64,000 nt of DNA from Planctomycetota bacterium. GTDB taxonomy: Bacteria; Planctomycetota; UBA1135; GCA-002686595. Shown here one piece after another: positions 24,856-34,982 of this stretch; the first letter of the stretch is position 1; each line of letters opens with the position of its first letter. The notes beneath the pieces were generated by a model, which was not told the origin of the DNA, did not search any database, and was given only the letters and a program-made list of their open reading frames with translations. The position numbers and the translations under genes are program-made. Location: assembly GCA_016795205.1 (NCBI GenBank), contig JAEUHZ010000051.1, positions 62,001 through 126,000 on the forward strand. The letters run 5' to 3'.

Positions 24856-26180
24856 TTCTTGTCGTCCCGCGCCTCGGCGCTGCGGGTCCAGCCAGGGCCG
24901 GAGCCCTTCATGAAGCCCTCGTAGTTGCGCATGACCAGGGCGGCGTTCAGGCGGTCGACGAGGTCGAGCGCCACGCCCACCGTGATCAGGATCGAGGTCC
25001 CGCCCAGGAAGTACTGCATGTCGAGCGGGATGCCACTGCCCTGCGTCACGAACGCGGGCAGGATCGCGATGATCGCCAGGAAGGCCGCGCCGGCCAGCGT
25101 GATGCGGGTCAAGACGTTGTCCAGGTACTCGGCCGTCTTGGCGCCCGGGCGGATCCCCGGGATGAAGGAGCCGTGCTCGCGCAGGTTGTCGGCGATCTCC
25201 GTCGGCTGGAACATCAGGCGGTTCCAGAAGAAGCAGAAGAAGAACACCAGGGCCACATAGCTGACGACGTGCACGAAGCCCGTCGGCGAGCTGAAGACCT
25301 CGCGCAGGTTGGACAGCCCGATCCAGTCGAAGACGAGCGCCGGGATGATGAAGACGACGGAGGCGAACACGATCGGCATGACGCCGGCCATGTTCACCTT
25401 GAGCGGCAGGTAGTGACGTTGGCCACCGTAGGCGACGTTGCCGCGCGAGAGGCGCGCGTACTGGATGGGCACGCGGCGCGCGCCCTTGTGGATGAAGACG
25501 ACGACCAGGATGGTCACCGCCCAGATCAGCGCCAGGGTCAGGAGCGTCTGCCAGAACTCGCCCTGGTCGGCGGTGCGCAGGCGCATGAGCGCCGTCGGGA
25601 CCGTGGCCACGATGCCGGCCATGATGATCAGCGAGGCACCGTTGCCGACGCCGAACTCGGTGATCAGCTCGCCGATCCACATCACGAGCAGCGCGCCCGC
25701 CAGGAGCGAGAGCACCACGACGAGCCCCAAGGTGAAGGTGCTCTCGCGCATGCCCGGCGCGACCATGTCGGGCTTCTGCAGGAAGACGCCCGTGTAGATG
25801 AAGAGACCCTGGATCAGCGCGATGGGCACGACCGCCAGGCGCGTCCACTGGTTGATCTTCTTCTGGCCCGAGGCGCCCTCCTTCTGGATGGCCTCGATGC
25901 GCGGCGAGACCTTGCTCAGCATCGAGAAGATGATCGACGCGGAGATGTAGGGCATGATGCCCAGGGCGAACAGGTTCGTGTTGCCGATGTCGCTGCCCGA
26001 AAGCGCGCTCATCAGGCCGAACAGCGAGCCTTGGTCCTGGTCGCGGCGCAGGAACTCCGGGTTCATCCCCGGGATGGGGATGTGGAACCCCACCCGATAG
26101 GCCAGCAGGAGGGCCAGCGTGGCCCAGATCCTGCGGCGCGTCTCGGGCACCCTGAAGAGCTGGAGGATGGAGTTCTGCAC
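24852..26180 (-). CDS. secY: Protein translocase subunit SecY
   Basis: The 442-residue, ten-helix membrane protein shows I-P-I-P-G-M near the N-terminus (residues ~35-40) and the cytoplasmic loop with [10 protein letters not shown]. It forms the protein-conducting channel with SecE. Start is GTG 26180 with GGAG 6 nt upstream. It overlaps adk by 4 nt. Confidence 0.98.
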   Translation of the reverse strand: MQNSILQLFRVPETRRRIWATLALLLAYRVGFHIPIPGMNPEFLRRDQDQGSLFGLMSALSGSDIGNTNLFALGIMPYISASIIFSMLSKVSPRIEAIQKEGASGQKKINQWTRLAVVPIALIQGLFIYTGVFLQKPDMVAPGMRESTFTLGLVVVLSLLAGALLVMWIGELITEFGVGNGASLIIMAGIVATVPTALMRLRTADQGEFWQTLLTLALIWAVTILVVVFIHKGARRVPIQYARLSRGNVAYGGQRHYLPLKVNMAGVMPIVFASVVFIIPALVFDWIGLSNLREVFSSPTGFVHVVSYVALVFFFCFFWNRLMFQPTEIADNLREHGSFIPGIRPGAKTAEYLDNVLTRITLAGAAFLAIIAILPAFVTQGSGIPLDMQYFLGGTSILITVGVALDLVDRLNAALVMRNYEGFMKGSGPGWTRSAEARDDKK

Positions 26181-26193
26181 GGTCGTCTCCGGA

Positions 26194-26673
26194 TCAGGCC
26201 TGCGCCGGAGCCGCCTCGCGGCCTTGATCGTCGAGCAAGACCACGGAGCCGCCGGCGGCCTGGATCTTCTCGCTGGCCGACTTCGTGAACTTCTGGGCGC
26301 GAACGACCAGCTTGCGCTCCAGCTTCCCGTTGCCGAGCACCTTGAACAGGTTCGAGACCCGGCTCGTGAGACCCTGCTCCAGGACCGTCGCGAGCTCGAT
26401 CGTCGAGCCGTCCGGGAACCCGTTCAGGTCGTCGACGTTGATCACGGTGAAGTCCGTGCGGAAGCGCGCGTTCGTGAAGCCGCGCTTGGGGACCCGCCGG
26501 TAGATCGGCATCTGGCCGCCCTCGTAGCCCGGGCGACGGCTCGTGCCCGAGCGCTGGCCCCAGCCCTTGTGGCCGCGGCCCGAGGTCTTGCCGAGTCCGC
26601 TGCCCGGCCCGCGGCCGATGCGGCGGCGGTCCTCGTAGCGCACGCCCTTCGCTGTGACTGTCTTCAGGTCCAT
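26194..26673 (-). CDS. rplO: Ribosomal protein L15
   Basis: The 159-residue protein has the glycine-rich N-terminal R-I-G-R-G-P-G-S-G-L-G-K-T-S-G-R-G-H-K-G and R-R-P-G-Y-E-G-G-Q. It lies directly between rpsE and secY; rpmD (L30), normally between rpsE and rplO, is absent. Confidence 0.98.
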   Translation of the reverse strand: MDLKTVTAKGVRYEDRRRIGRGPGSGLGKTSGRGHKGWGQRSGTSRRPGYEGGQMPIYRRVPKRGFTNARFRTDFTVINVDDLNGFPDGSTIELATVLEQGLTSRVSNLFKVLGNGKLERKLVVRAQKFTKSASEKIQAAGGSVVLLDDQGREAAPAQA

Positions 26674-26713
26674 GGGGTTCTCGTCGAGCTCGTGTGCAGG
26701 GGTAGGACGCTCG

Positions 26714-27229
26714 TCAGGCCGCCGGCTGGCCGCGCAGGGCGGCGACCTGCTCCGGCGTGCGCAATTGCGAAAGCGCGTGGAGCGTGGCCTTCACCAGGTT
26801 GACGGGGTTCGTGGATCCGTACGACTTCGTGAGGATGTCCTTGATGCCGGACATCTCGCAGACGGCCCGCACCGACGGGCAGGCGATGATGCCCGTGCCC
26901 GGCGAGGCCGGCAGGATGCGCACCATGGCGCTGCAGTACTCGCCTTGCACCTCGTGCGGGATCGTGCCGCTCTTCGTGAGCGGGACGCGCATCAGGTGCT
27001 TGCGCCCGTCGCGCGCGGACTTCTCGATGGCGTTGGGGACCTGGCGGGCCTTGCCGAAGCCGTAGCCGACCACGCCACTCTTGTTGCCGACGACCTGCAG
27101 CGCGGCGAAGGAGAAGCGGCGGCCGCCCTTCACGACGCAGGCGGAACGGTTCACCTTGACGAGCGCCTCGGACAGGCCTTGGACCTCGCCGACTTCCATG
27201 CCGTCGAGGAATCGAATCTTGGGCTTCAT
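26714..27229 (-). CDS. rpsE: Ribosomal protein S5
   Basis: The 171-residue protein has the double-stranded-RNA-binding-like N-domain (V-V-K-G-G-R-R-F-S-F-A-A-L) and the loop G-Y-G-F-G-K-A. It sits near the mRNA entry site and helps decoding accuracy. Confidence 0.98.
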   Translation of the reverse strand: MKPKIRFLDGMEVGEVQGLSEALVKVNRSACVVKGGRRFSFAALQVVGNKSGVVGYGFGKARQVPNAIEKSARDGRKHLMRVPLTKSGTIPHEVQGEYCSAMVRILPASPGTGIIACPSVRAVCEMSGIKDILTKSYGSTNPVNLVKATLHALSQLRTPEQVAALRGQPAA

Positions 27230-27290
27230 CGTTCTGGGACTCTTCTCGTGCGTGCTCTCTGGGGGTCGCGCGTCGTGGTTCGGCTCGGGA

Positions 27291-27659
27291 TCAGAACTTC
27301 AGGCCGCCTTCGCGCGCGGCGTCGGCCAGCGCCTTGACGCGGCCGTGGAAGCGGGCGAACCCGCGGTCGAACACGACCTCCTGGACGCCGGCCTCGCGCG
27401 CCTTGCGCGCGATCTCGCTGCCGACGGTCTTGGCGCGCTCGGTCTTGGTCTTGCCGGCCAGGCTCGCGGCCAGCTCCTTGGAGGTGGTCGTGACGTGCGC
27501 CAGCGTGCGGCCCGAGGCATCGTCGATGACCTGGGCCGAGATGTGCTTCAAGGAGCGCGACACGGACAGCCGGGGCAGGCTCGTCGTGCGACGGATCCGG
27601 TTGCGCACGTGGTTCGCACGGCGCGCGCGGCGGGTCTTCTTCAGCGTGATCGCGTCCAT
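27291..27659 (-). CDS. rplR: Ribosomal protein L18
   Basis: The 122-residue protein shows [18 protein letters not shown] and the C-terminal [23 protein letters not shown]. It binds 5S rRNA. The 61-nt gap to rpsE is the place where a promoter would fit, but none is clear. Confidence 0.97.
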   Translation of the reverse strand: MDAITLKKTRRARRANHVRNRIRRTTSLPRLSVSRSLKHISAQVIDDASGRTLAHVTTTSKELAASLAGKTKTERAKTVGSEIARKAREAGVQEVVFDRGFARFHGRVKALADAAREGGLKF

Positions 27660-27662
27660 CTG

Positions 27663-28211
27663 TCAGCTCCCGAAGCTCTTGCCGGCCTTGCGGCGGACGA
27701 CCTCGTCCTTGTAGCGGACGCCCTTGCCCTTGTAGGGCTCCGGCGGGCGGCGCTTGCGGATCGTCGCGGCCAGGTGTCCGACGGCCTGCTTGTCCGCGCC
27801 CGTGATGACGATGTTCGTCGGGTCCGGCGTCTGGACGTTGATCCCCTTGGGGATCTCGACCGTGACCGGCTTGTTGTAGCCGATGTTCAGCACGATCTTC
27901 TGGCCCTGAGCGGCGGCGTTCCAGCCGACGCCCTGGATCTCGAGGCGCTTCTCGAAGCCCTTCGTGACTCCTTCGACCATGTTGCTGAGCAGGGCGCGGG
28001 TCATGCCGTGGTAGGCGCTGGCGGTGCGTTCCTCGCCGACGCCGTCGATGGCGGCGACCGCCACGACGCCCTTGTCGACGCTGACGTCGATCTCCGGCCG
28101 CAGGTCGAGCGTCAGCTCGCCTTTCGGCCCCTTCACGGCGACCGTGCGGCCGCTCTTCGTGAGCGTGACCCCGGCGGGCAGGGAAATCGTCTTTCGACCG
28201 ATGCGGGACAT
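27663..28211 (-). CDS. rplF: Ribosomal protein L6
   Basis: The 182-residue protein consists of two similar domains, with M-S-R-I-G-R-K at the start and the signature P-E-P-Y-K-G-K-G-V-R-Y near the C-terminus. It lies near the GTPase-associated centre. Confidence 0.98.
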   Translation of the reverse strand: MSRIGRKTISLPAGVTLTKSGRTVAVKGPKGELTLDLRPEIDVSVDKGVVAVAAIDGVGEERTASAYHGMTRALLSNMVEGVTKGFEKRLEIQGVGWNAAAQGQKIVLNIGYNKPVTVEIPKGINVQTPDPTNIVITGADKQAVGHLAATIRKRRPPEPYKGKGVRYKDEVVRRKAGKSFGS

Positions 28212-28234
28212 GGGGACGTTACCTCGGGGTCCGG

Positions 28235-28633
28235 TCAGTAGACCTTGCAGAGGACCTCGCCCCCGACGCGGTCGCGGCGCGCGACCCGGTCCGAGACGAT
28301 GCCCTTGGGCGTCGAGAGGATCTGGATGCCGAGGCCGCGCACGATCGGGCGCAGGTCGTCGGCGGACGAGTACACGCGGCAGCCCGGCTTGCTGACGCGC
28401 TCGATGGAGCGGATCACCAGCTCGCCGGTCTCGCCGTACTTCAGGTCGAGGACGAGCCGGGCGGTGGGCTGGCCGGGCTCGACGCGGAAGTCGCCGATGA
28501 ACCCCTCCTCCTTGAGGACGCGGGCGATGCCCTGCTTCACGGTCGAAGCAGGCATCGTGACGGACTTCTTCTGGACCCGCGTGGCGTTGCGGATCCGGGT
28601 GAGCATGTCGGCGATCGGGTCGGTCATGGGCAT
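28235..28633 (-). CDS. rpsH: Ribosomal protein S8
   Basis: The 132-residue protein shows D-P-I-A-D-M-L-T-R-I-R-N and C-terminal S-T-P-K-G-I-V-S-D-R-x-A. ATG 28633 is preferred over the second ATG at 28627 because GGAG lies 8 nt before it. S8 binds 16S rRNA helix 21 and in other bacteria represses the spc operon. Confidence 0.97.
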   Translation of the reverse strand: MPMTDPIADMLTRIRNATRVQKKSVTMPASTVKQGIARVLKEEGFIGDFRVEPGQPTARLVLDLKYGETGELVIRSIERVSKPGCRVYSSADDLRPIVRGLGIQILSTPKGIVSDRVARRDRVGGEVLCKVY

Positions 28634-28649
28634 GGCGTGATCTCCGGGC

Positions 28650-28835
28650 TCACCACGAGGCCTTGCGCATGCCGGGGATCTCGCCCTTGTGGGCCAGATC
28701 GCGCAGGCAGATGCGGCAGATCCCGAACTTCTGGTACACGGCACGACGCCGGCCACACATCGAGCAGCGGGTGTAGTTCCGCGTGCTGAACTTCGCGGGA
28801 CGCGAACACTTGACGATCCAGGTGGTCTTGGCCAT
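28650..28835 (-). CDS. rpsN: Ribosomal protein S14, short zinc-binding form
   Basis: The 61-residue type Z protein has zinc ligands C24, C27, C40 and C43 and ends G-M-R-K-A-S-W. It lies 3 nt after rplE. Confidence 0.97.
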   Translation of the reverse strand: MAKTTWIVKCSRPAKFSTRNYTRCSMCGRRRAVYQKFGICRICLRDLAHKGEIPGMRKASW

Positions 28836-28838
28836 CGA

Positions 28839-29423
28839 TCAGTCCTTCTTCTTGCCCTTCGTCTCGCGGATCTGGAAGGGCATGCCGAGCTCCTTGAGCA
28901 GCGCGTAGCCGCGTTCGTCCGTGCCGGCGCTGGTGACGAACGTGATGTGCATCCCCTGCTGGAAGTCGACCTTGTCGAAGTCGATCTCCGGGAACACCGT
29001 CTGCTCGGACAGCCCGAGCGTGAAGTTGCCGCGACCGTCCAGCTTGTCCTTGACGCCGCGGAAGTCGCGGATACGAGGCAGGACGATCGAGAACAGGCGG
29101 TCCGCGAACTCCCACATGCGCTGGCGGCGCAGCGTGACCATGCACGCGATCGGCATGTTCTCGCGCAGCTTGAAGCCCGAGATCGCCTTCTTGGACTTCT
29201 TGATCACGGCGCGCTGACCGCTGATCGTGGCCAGGTCGCGGGCGGCCTGCTCCACGCGGGTCTTGTTCTCGACGGCGCCCTTGACGCCCATGTCGATCAC
29301 GATCTTCTCGAGACGCGGGACCGCGTTGGGATTCTGGATCTTGAAGCGCTCCTTGAGACGCCCCTTGACCTCGGTGTCGTACTTCGCCCGCAGGCGGGGG
29401 ACGGCAGTCTGGACCTTGCTCAT
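28839..29423 (-). CDS. rplE: Ribosomal protein L5
   Basis: The 194-residue protein shows N-P-N-A-V-P-R-L-E-K-I-V-I-D-M-G-V and M-P-I-A-C-M-V-T-L-R-R. It binds 5S rRNA and contacts S13. It is 5 nt downstream of rplX. The C-terminus ends in a short K-G-K-K-K-D tail. Confidence 0.98.
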   Translation of the reverse strand: MSKVQTAVPRLRAKYDTEVKGRLKERFKIQNPNAVPRLEKIVIDMGVKGAVENKTRVEQAARDLATISGQRAVIKKSKKAISGFKLRENMPIACMVTLRRQRMWEFADRLFSIVLPRIRDFRGVKDKLDGRGNFTLGLSEQTVFPEIDFDKVDFQQGMHITFVTSAGTDERGYALLKELGMPFQIRETKGKKKD

Positions 29424-29428
29424 GACGC

Positions 29429-29731
29429 TCAGCGACCCTTGCCCTTCGCTTGATTCTTCTCCGCGCGGTCCGGCGCCTTGCGCGTCGGCTCGCCCTTCCC
29501 GTCCAGGTGCATCACGTTGCTGGCGTGGATCGGGATCTCGATCTGGACGCGCTCGCCCTTGGGGTTCTTCTGGGTGGGCTTGCGGTGCTTCCAGCGCAGG
29601 TTGACGCCCTCGACGACGACCCGCCCCTCCGCGCGGTGGACCTCCTTGATCGCGCCCTTGCGGCCCTTGTCGTTGCCGGCGATCACGACCACGGAGTCGC
29701 CCGCGCGGAACTTGATGGTGGAAGCGGACAT
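29429..29731 (-). CDS. rplX: Ribosomal protein L24
   Basis: The 100-residue protein has the KOW motif (G-D-S-V-V-V-I-A-G-N-D-K-G-R-K-G). It is an assembly initiator of the large subunit. Its ATG overlaps the rplN stop (TGATG). A Lys/Arg-rich tail of ~20 residues extends past the usual core. Confidence 0.96.
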   Translation of the reverse strand: MSASTIKFRAGDSVVVIAGNDKGRKGAIKEVHRAEGRVVVEGVNLRWKHRKPTQKNPKGERVQIEIPIHASNVMHLDGKGEPTRKAPDRAEKNQAKGKGR

Positions 29732-30099
29732 CACACCACCTCCTGCGCGAGCGAGATGATCTTCATGAAGTCGCGGTCGCGCAGCTCGCGCGCCACCGCG
29801 CCGAAGATGCGCGTGCCCTTGGGGTTGTTGTCGGCGTCGACGAACACCAGCGCGTTCTGGTCGAAGCGCACGTAGGACCCGTCCGGGCGGCGCGTGTTCT
29901 TCTTGACGCGCACGATGACGCCCTTGGCCACGGAACCGGCCTTGAGCTCCGAGCCCGGCAAGGCCTTCTTGACGCTGACGACGATGACGTCGCCCAGGCC
30001 GGCGTAGCGGCGGTGGGTCCCGCCGAGCACCTTGATGCACTGGACGAGCTTGGCGCCGGTGTTGTCGGCGACGTCCAGGAAGGTCTGCATCTGGATCAT
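29731..30099 (-). CDS. rplN: Ribosomal protein L14
   Basis: The 122-residue protein is exactly the family length. M-I-Q-M-Q-T is the canonical start, D-N-T-G-A-K is conserved, and F-D-Q-N-A-L-V-F and [13 protein letters not shown] follow. Start and stop both overlap the neighbouring genes. Confidence 0.98.
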   Translation of the reverse strand: MIQMQTFLDVADNTGAKLVQCIKVLGGTHRRYAGLGDVIVVSVKKALPGSELKAGSVAKGVIVRVKKNTRRPDGSYVRFDQNALVFVDADNNPKGTRIFGAVARELRDRDFMKIISLAQEVV

Positions 30100-30398
30100 T
30101 GGGCACCCCCCTCGGCGTTGAACTGGACCTGCGAGGCCGCCGTGGCGCGTTCGACGACGCGCACGAGGCGCCAGCGCTTGAGGCGGCTCATCGGGCGGCA
30201 CTCGACCAGCTCGACGCGGTCGCCGGTCTTGGCCAGGCCGTCCTCGTCGTGCGCGTGGTACTTGACCTGACGGCGCAGGTACTTGCCGTACTTCGGGTGG
30301 CGGTACGTCCGGGTCACGAGCACGGTGATGGTCTTGGCCATCTTGTCGCTCGTGACCGTGCCTTCGGTCGTCCTGCGGCGGTTGCGGGTGGTCGTCAT
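30096..30398 (-). CDS. rpsQ: Ribosomal protein S17
   Basis: The 100-residue OB-fold protein has [14 protein letters not shown] and [17 protein letters not shown]. The C-terminus is ~10 residues longer than in E. coli. The stop overlaps the rplN start. Confidence 0.96.
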   Translation of the reverse strand: MTTTRNRRRTTEGTVTSDKMAKTITVLVTRTYRHPKYGKYLRRQVKYHAHDEDGLAKTGDRVELVECRPMSRLKRWRLVRVVERATAASQVQFNAEGGAQ

Positions 30399-30415
30399 GA
30401 CTGGGTCGGGCGCCT

Positions 30416-30628
30416 TCAGCGCGGCTCTTGGCCGCGGATGCCGGCCGTGCGTTCGTTCTGGATGGTGAGGAGCCGCGCGATCGTGCGCTTCAGCTGGCGG
30501 ATCTTGGCCGGGCTCTGGAGGCTCTGGGTCGCGGACTTGAAGCGCAGGTCGAACAGCTCCTTGCGGAGGTTCTTGAGCTCGTACTCGAGCTCGTCGCCCG
30601 TCTTGCCGCGGATCTCGTCGATCTTCAT
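30416..30628 (-). CDS. rpmC: Ribosomal protein L29
   Basis: The 70-residue two-helix protein shows [10 protein letters not shown] and [14 protein letters not shown]. It sits at the exit tunnel near SRP and trigger factor. It lies between rplP and rpsQ as usual. Confidence 0.96.
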   Translation of the reverse strand: MKIDEIRGKTGDELEYELKNLRKELFDLRFKSATQSLQSPAKIRQLKRTIARLLTIQNERTAGIRGQEPR

Positions 30629-30655
30629 GGGGGTCGTCTCCGAGGTTCGTCCGCG

Positions 30656-31058
<403 letters not shown>

Positions 31059-31075
<17 letters not shown>

Positions 31076-31802
31076 TGCGGGCCTCCTTCTGGGCTTGGGG
31101 CCGGGCGGGGTTGCGGCGCGCGCGGTCGGCACGCGAGCTCGAGCCGGTCGTCGAACGGAAGTCGACCATCTTCCCGCGCTCGATGTCGCCCTTGTAGATC
31201 CAGACCTTCACGCCGATCACGCCGTAGGTGGTCTTCGCGATGGCCGTGCCGTAATCGAGGTTGGCCTGCAGGGTCGAGAGCGGCACGCGCCCCTCGCGCT
31301 CCTTGGACTGACGCGCCATCTCGGCGCCGCCCAGGCGGCCGTTCAGCTCGATCTTCATGCCGCGCGCGCCGGCCTGCATGGTCGTCTGCAGCGCGCGCTT
31401 CGTGGCGCGCCGGAAGGCCATGCGCTTCTCGAGCGCCTCGGCGACACCCTCGGCGACGAGCTTCGACTCGAGCTCCGGGCGCTTCACCTCGTGGAGCGTC
31501 AGGTGGACCGTCGTCTTGGTGATCGCCTGGAGCTCCTTCTTGAGCTCCTCGACGCGCACGCCCTTGCGGCCGACGAGCACGCCCGGCCGGGCCGTGTAGA
31601 TGATCACGTGCACCGCGTCCGAGGTGCGCTCGATCTCGATGCGCGGGATGCCGGAGGAGTTGAACTCCTTGGTCACGTGGTCGCGGATCTTCTTGTCCTC
31701 CAAGAGGAGGCGGCCGAAGTCCTTCTTCTTGGCGTACCAGCGGGAGCGCCAGGGCTCGGTCGTGCCGAGCCGGAATCCGAGCGGATGGATCTTCTGTCCC
31801 AT
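31059..31802 (-). CDS. rpsC: Ribosomal protein S3
   Basis: The 247-residue protein starts [12 protein letters not shown] and has the KH domain (P-G-V-L-V-G-R-K-G). It forms the mRNA entry channel. A Ser/Arg/Pro-rich tail of ~30 residues extends beyond the core and overlaps rplP. Confidence 0.98.
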
Positions 31803-31814
31803 GGTTCCTGGCCC

Positions 31815-32234
31815 TCAGGCCTTGGCCGCCTTCTGCTGCTTGCGGGCCTTCTTCTTCTGCGGCTCCGGCTCGGGCGCCGCCTCGGCCTCGCGCACCCGCA
31901 CGGTCAGGTGCGAGAGGCGCTTGGCGAAGGGCATCGCCCGGCCCTGCGGACCGGGGCGGAAGCGCAGACGGTTGTTGAGCAGCGGGCCGACGTCGGCGCG
32001 CGCGTCGGAGACGTAGAGCCGGTTCACGTTGACCGCCTCGTCGAGGCTGGCGTTCGCGACCGCCGAGCGCACGACCTTCAGGTAGAAGGCCGCGCCACGG
32101 TTCGGGGTGAACGTCAGGAGCTCGAGCGCCTCGTTCACGCTGCGCCCGCGGATCAGGTCGGCGATGCGACCGGCCTTGCGCGCGGTGATGCGCGCGAAGC
32201 GGTGCTTGGCCGTGAATTCACGTGCGTCGCTCAC
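31815..32234 (-). CDS. rplV: Ribosomal protein L22
   Basis: The 139-residue protein shows [11 protein letters not shown] and [12 protein letters not shown] with G-R-A-M-P-F in the tunnel hairpin region. The start is GTG overlapping the rpsS stop (GTGA). The C-terminal ~25 residues are Lys/Glu/Ala-rich and non-canonical. Confidence 0.96.
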   Translation of the reverse strand: MSDAREFTAKHRFARITARKAGRIADLIRGRSVNEALELLTFTPNRGAAFYLKVVRSAVANASLDEAVNVNRLYVSDARADVGPLLNNRLRFRPGPQGRAMPFAKRLSHLTVRVREAEAAPEPEPQKKKARKQQKAAKA

Positions 32235-32527
32235 CCGGCACCTCCCGCCCCCGGCTTGGTCTCTTCCTTCTTGTTCGTGTGGCCGCGGAAGACGCGGGTC
32301 GGCGAGAACTCGCCGAGCTTGTGGCCGACCATGTCCTCGGTGACCACGACGCGGATGTGCGTGCGGCCGTTGTGGACCATGAACGTGTGCCCGATGAAAT
32401 CGGGCGGAATGGTGCTGCGGCGCGACCAGGTCGTGATCGCGTCGCGCTTGCCGCTCTTCTTCTGCACGGCCACCTTCTTCGCCAGGTGGTCGTCGATGAA
32501 AGGGCCCTTCTTGAGGCTACGTCCCAT
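32231..32527 (-). CDS. rpsS: Ribosomal protein S19
   Basis: The 98-residue protein starts [12 protein letters not shown] and has [16 protein letters not shown] and K-L-G-E-F-S-P-T-R. It lies in the head next to S13. Confidence 0.98.
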   Translation of the reverse strand: MGRSLKKGPFIDDHLAKKVAVQKKSGKRDAITTWSRRSTIPPDFIGHTFMVHNGRTHIRVVVTEDMVGHKLGEFSPTRVFRGHTNKKEETKPGAGGAG

Positions 32528-32535
32528 GGTTCAGC

Positions 32536-33378
32536 TCAGGAGTGGTGCGGGCCCGGCTTGCGGCGCCGCATGATGAACTTGTCCGTCGGGTGGTTCGGGC
32601 GGCGCGTCTTGCCGCCCTTGGCGAGCACGCCCGAGGGCGAGCACGGGTGGCGACCGCCCGCGGTGCGGCCTTCGCCGCCGCCCATCGGGTGGTCGACCGG
32701 GTTCATGGCCGTGCCGCGCACGACCGGCCGGTGGCCCATGTGGCGCTTGCGGCCGGCCTTGCCGAGCTTGACGTTCTGGTGGTCCGTGTTGCCGATGCGT
32801 CCGATCGTGGCGCGGCACTCGACGTGGACCTTGCGCAGCTCGCCGGAGGCCAGGGTGACGACGGCATAGCTGCCTTCGCGGGCCGTGAGCTGCGCCACGG
32901 AACCGGCCGAGCGGCAGATCTGCGCGCCCTTGCCGGCGTGCAGCTCGATGTTGTGGATCTCGAGGCCGACGGGGATGTCGGCGAGCTTCATCGAGTTGCC
33001 CAGCAGCGGATCGGCCTGCTTGCCCGACATCAGCGTGGAGCCGACCTGCAGGCCGAGCGGCGCGATGATGTAACGCTTCTCGCCGTCCGCGTAGTGCAAG
33101 AGCGCGATGTTCGCCGAGCGGTTGGGGTCGTACTCGATCGAGAAGACCTTGGCCGGGACGCCGTCCTTGTCGCGCCGGAAGTCGATCACGCGGTACATCC
33201 GCTTGTTGCCGCCGCCGCGGTGACGGCGCGTCTGGTGGCCGTGGTTGTTGCGGCCGCCGGTGCGACGCACGGGCCGGAGGAGGCTCTCCTCGGGCTCGGT
33301 CCGCGTGATCTCCGCGTAGTCGAGGACGGTGCCGAAGCGGCGTCCCGCGGAGGTCGGTCGGTAGGTCTTGATGCCCAT
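32536..33378 (-). CDS. rplB: Ribosomal protein L2
   Basis: The 280-residue protein shows [16 protein letters not shown] and the active-centre-proximal segment [18 protein letters not shown]. The N-terminus is a few residues shorter or more divergent than usual but otherwise complete. Confidence 0.98.
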   Translation of the reverse strand: MGIKTYRPTSAGRRFGTVLDYAEITRTEPEESLLRPVRRTGGRNNHGHQTRRHRGGGNKRMYRVIDFRRDKDGVPAKVFSIEYDPNRSANIALLHYADGEKRYIIAPLGLQVGSTLMSGKQADPLLGNSMKLADIPVGLEIHNIELHAGKGAQICRSAGSVAQLTAREGSYAVVTLASGELRKVHVECRATIGRIGNTDHQNVKLGKAGRKRHMGHRPVVRGTAMNPVDHPMGGGEGRTAGGRHPCSPSGVLAKGGKTRRPNHPTDKFIMRRRKPGPHHS

Positions 33379-33405
33379 GGTTTCCTGGTTCCTTGGCGCG
33401 CGGCG

Positions 33406-33696
33406 TCAGAGGATCTCGATCGTGTCGCCCTCGCGGAGCGCCACCATGGCCTTCTTCCACTCGGGGGTCAGGCCCGCCACCCAGCCGCGACGGCGCACCT
33501 TGGGGGTGATCCGCAGCGTGTTCACCGAGACGACCTTGACCTTGAACAGCTGCTCGATCGCCGCGCGGATCTCGACCTTGTTGGCCGAGATGGGCACGCG
33601 GAACGCGTAGGCGTTGCGCTTGACCTGGTCGTCGGTGGCCTTCTCGGTCACGACCGGCGCCTTGACGATCTGGTACAGGTCCTCGAGACGGCTCAT
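33406..33696 (-). CDS. rplW: Ribosomal protein L23
   Basis: The 96-residue protein shows A-P-V-V-T-E-K-A-T, Y-A-F-R-V and I-R-A-A-I-E-Q-L-F-K-V-K-V. It forms the exit-site docking point for SRP and trigger factor. Its ATG overlaps the rplD stop (ATGA). Confidence 0.97.
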   Translation of the reverse strand: MSRLEDLYQIVKAPVVTEKATDDQVKRNAYAFRVPISANKVEIRAAIEQLFKVKVVSVNTLRITPKVRRRGWVAGLTPEWKKAMVALREGDTIEIL

Positions 33697-34331
33697 GCCG
33701 CACCTCCGTCGGTCTTCGTGCCCACGCGCTCCGCCAGCGCGGTCATGGCCGCGGGCTCGGCGATGATCGTCCCGCCGTTGACCACGTCGCGCGCGTTCAG
33801 GTCGGCGGCCGTCCGCACCACGACGCCCGGGAAGTTGCGGAAGGACTTCCACACGTTGGCGTTGGGCGCGGAGAGCAGCACCAGCGCGCGCCGCGGCGCG
33901 CCCAGGTCCGCGAGGACCTTGCGCGCGGACTTCGCGGAGGGCGCGTCGAGCCGCGGCAGGGTGGCCAGCACCAGCTCGCCGTCCTGGAGCTTGCCGTAGA
34001 GCGCCGAGCGCAGGGCCACGCGCCGGGCAGTCTTGGGCATGTGGTAGCCGAAGTCGCGCGGGTGGGGCCCGAAGATCGTGCCGCCCTTGCGCCACAGCGG
34101 CGACTTCTTGTCGCCCGCGCGCGCGCGGCCCGTGTGCTTCTGCTTCCACGGCTTGGCGTGGCTGCCGTGCACCTCGGCGCGCGTCTTGACCTTGGCCGTC
34201 CCCTGACGCTGGTTGGCGTGGTACATGACCACGGCGTCCTTGAGCGTGCGGTACAGGACGCGCGTGCCGAAGGGCGCGCTGTCGAACTCGGCGGTGCCGA
34301 CCTTGCCGGCGTCGTAGCTCTGGACCTTCAT
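33693..34331 (-). CDS. rplD: Ribosomal protein L4
   Basis: The 212-residue protein shows the extended tunnel loop with K-P-W-K-Q-K-H-T-G-R-A-R-A-G-D-K-K-S-P and W-R-K-G-G-T-I-F-G-P. In E. coli L4 also represses the S10 operon by binding its leader. Confidence 0.98.
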   Translation of the reverse strand: MKVQSYDAGKVGTAEFDSAPFGTRVLYRTLKDAVVMYHANQRQGTAKVKTRAEVHGSHAKPWKQKHTGRARAGDKKSPLWRKGGTIFGPHPRDFGYHMPKTARRVALRSALYGKLQDGELVLATLPRLDAPSAKSARKVLADLGAPRRALVLLSAPNANVWKSFRNFPGVVVRTAADLNARDVVNGGTIIAEPAAMTALAERVGTKTDGGAA

Positions 34332-34334
34332 GGC

Positions 34335-34982
34335 TCAGCTCCCCGCCTTCTTCTGCTTCAGGCCCGTGCGGGCGGCCTGGACCTCGACGAACCCGTTGTT
34401 CGGACCGGCCACCGAGCCGCGCAGGTAGATCAGGTTGCGCGCCGGGTCGACCTTCACGACCGCCAGGTTCTTCGAGGTGCAGCGCTCGTTGCCGTAGTGG
34501 CCAGCGAGGCGCTTGCCCTTGACGACCTTGCCGATGCGCTTGCTGGCGAGCGAGCCGGGATCGCGCACGTTCATGCAGCCGTGCGTCTCGGGGCCGCGGT
34601 TGAAGCCGTGGCGCTTGATCGTGCCGGCGAAGCCGCGCCCTTTCGAGGTGCCGATCACGTCGACGACGTCGCCGACCTGGAACACGTCGACCTGGACGGT
34701 GTCGCCGACCTTCTTGTCGGCCGGAGCGGCCAGGCGGTCCTCGCGCAGGAAGCGCTTCGTGGCGACGCCGGCCTTGGAGCAGTGCCCCACGCGCGGCTTG
34801 GCCACGCGCTTGTCGGCCACGTCCTCGTAGCCGAGCTGGATGGCGTCGTAGCCCTCGCGCTCCTTGGTCTTGACCTGCGTGACGACGCACGGACCGGCCT
34901 CGACCACGGTCACTCCCGTGACCGTGCCGTCGTCGGTGAACAGCTGCGTCATACCGCGCTTGCGTCCTAGGATCAGCGTCAT
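34335..34982 (-). CDS. rplC: Ribosomal protein L3
   Basis: The 215-residue protein shows G-R-K-R-G-M-T-Q-L-F, G-T-S-K-G-R-G-F-A-G-T-I-K-R-H-G-F and G-P-E-T-H-G. A weak AAGGA lies very close to the ATG, while AGGGAG lies 11 nt upstream. Unusually for this operon, 466 nt separate it from rpsJ. Confidence 0.97.
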   Translation of the reverse strand: MTLILGRKRGMTQLFTDDGTVTGVTVVEAGPCVVTQVKTKEREGYDAIQLGYEDVADKRVAKPRVGHCSKAGVATKRFLREDRLAAPADKKVGDTVQVDVFQVGDVVDVIGTSKGRGFAGTIKRHGFNRGPETHGCMNVRDPGSLASKRIGKVVKGKRLAGHYGNERCTSKNLAVVKVDPARNLIYLRGSVAGPNNGFVEVQAARTGLKQKKAGS

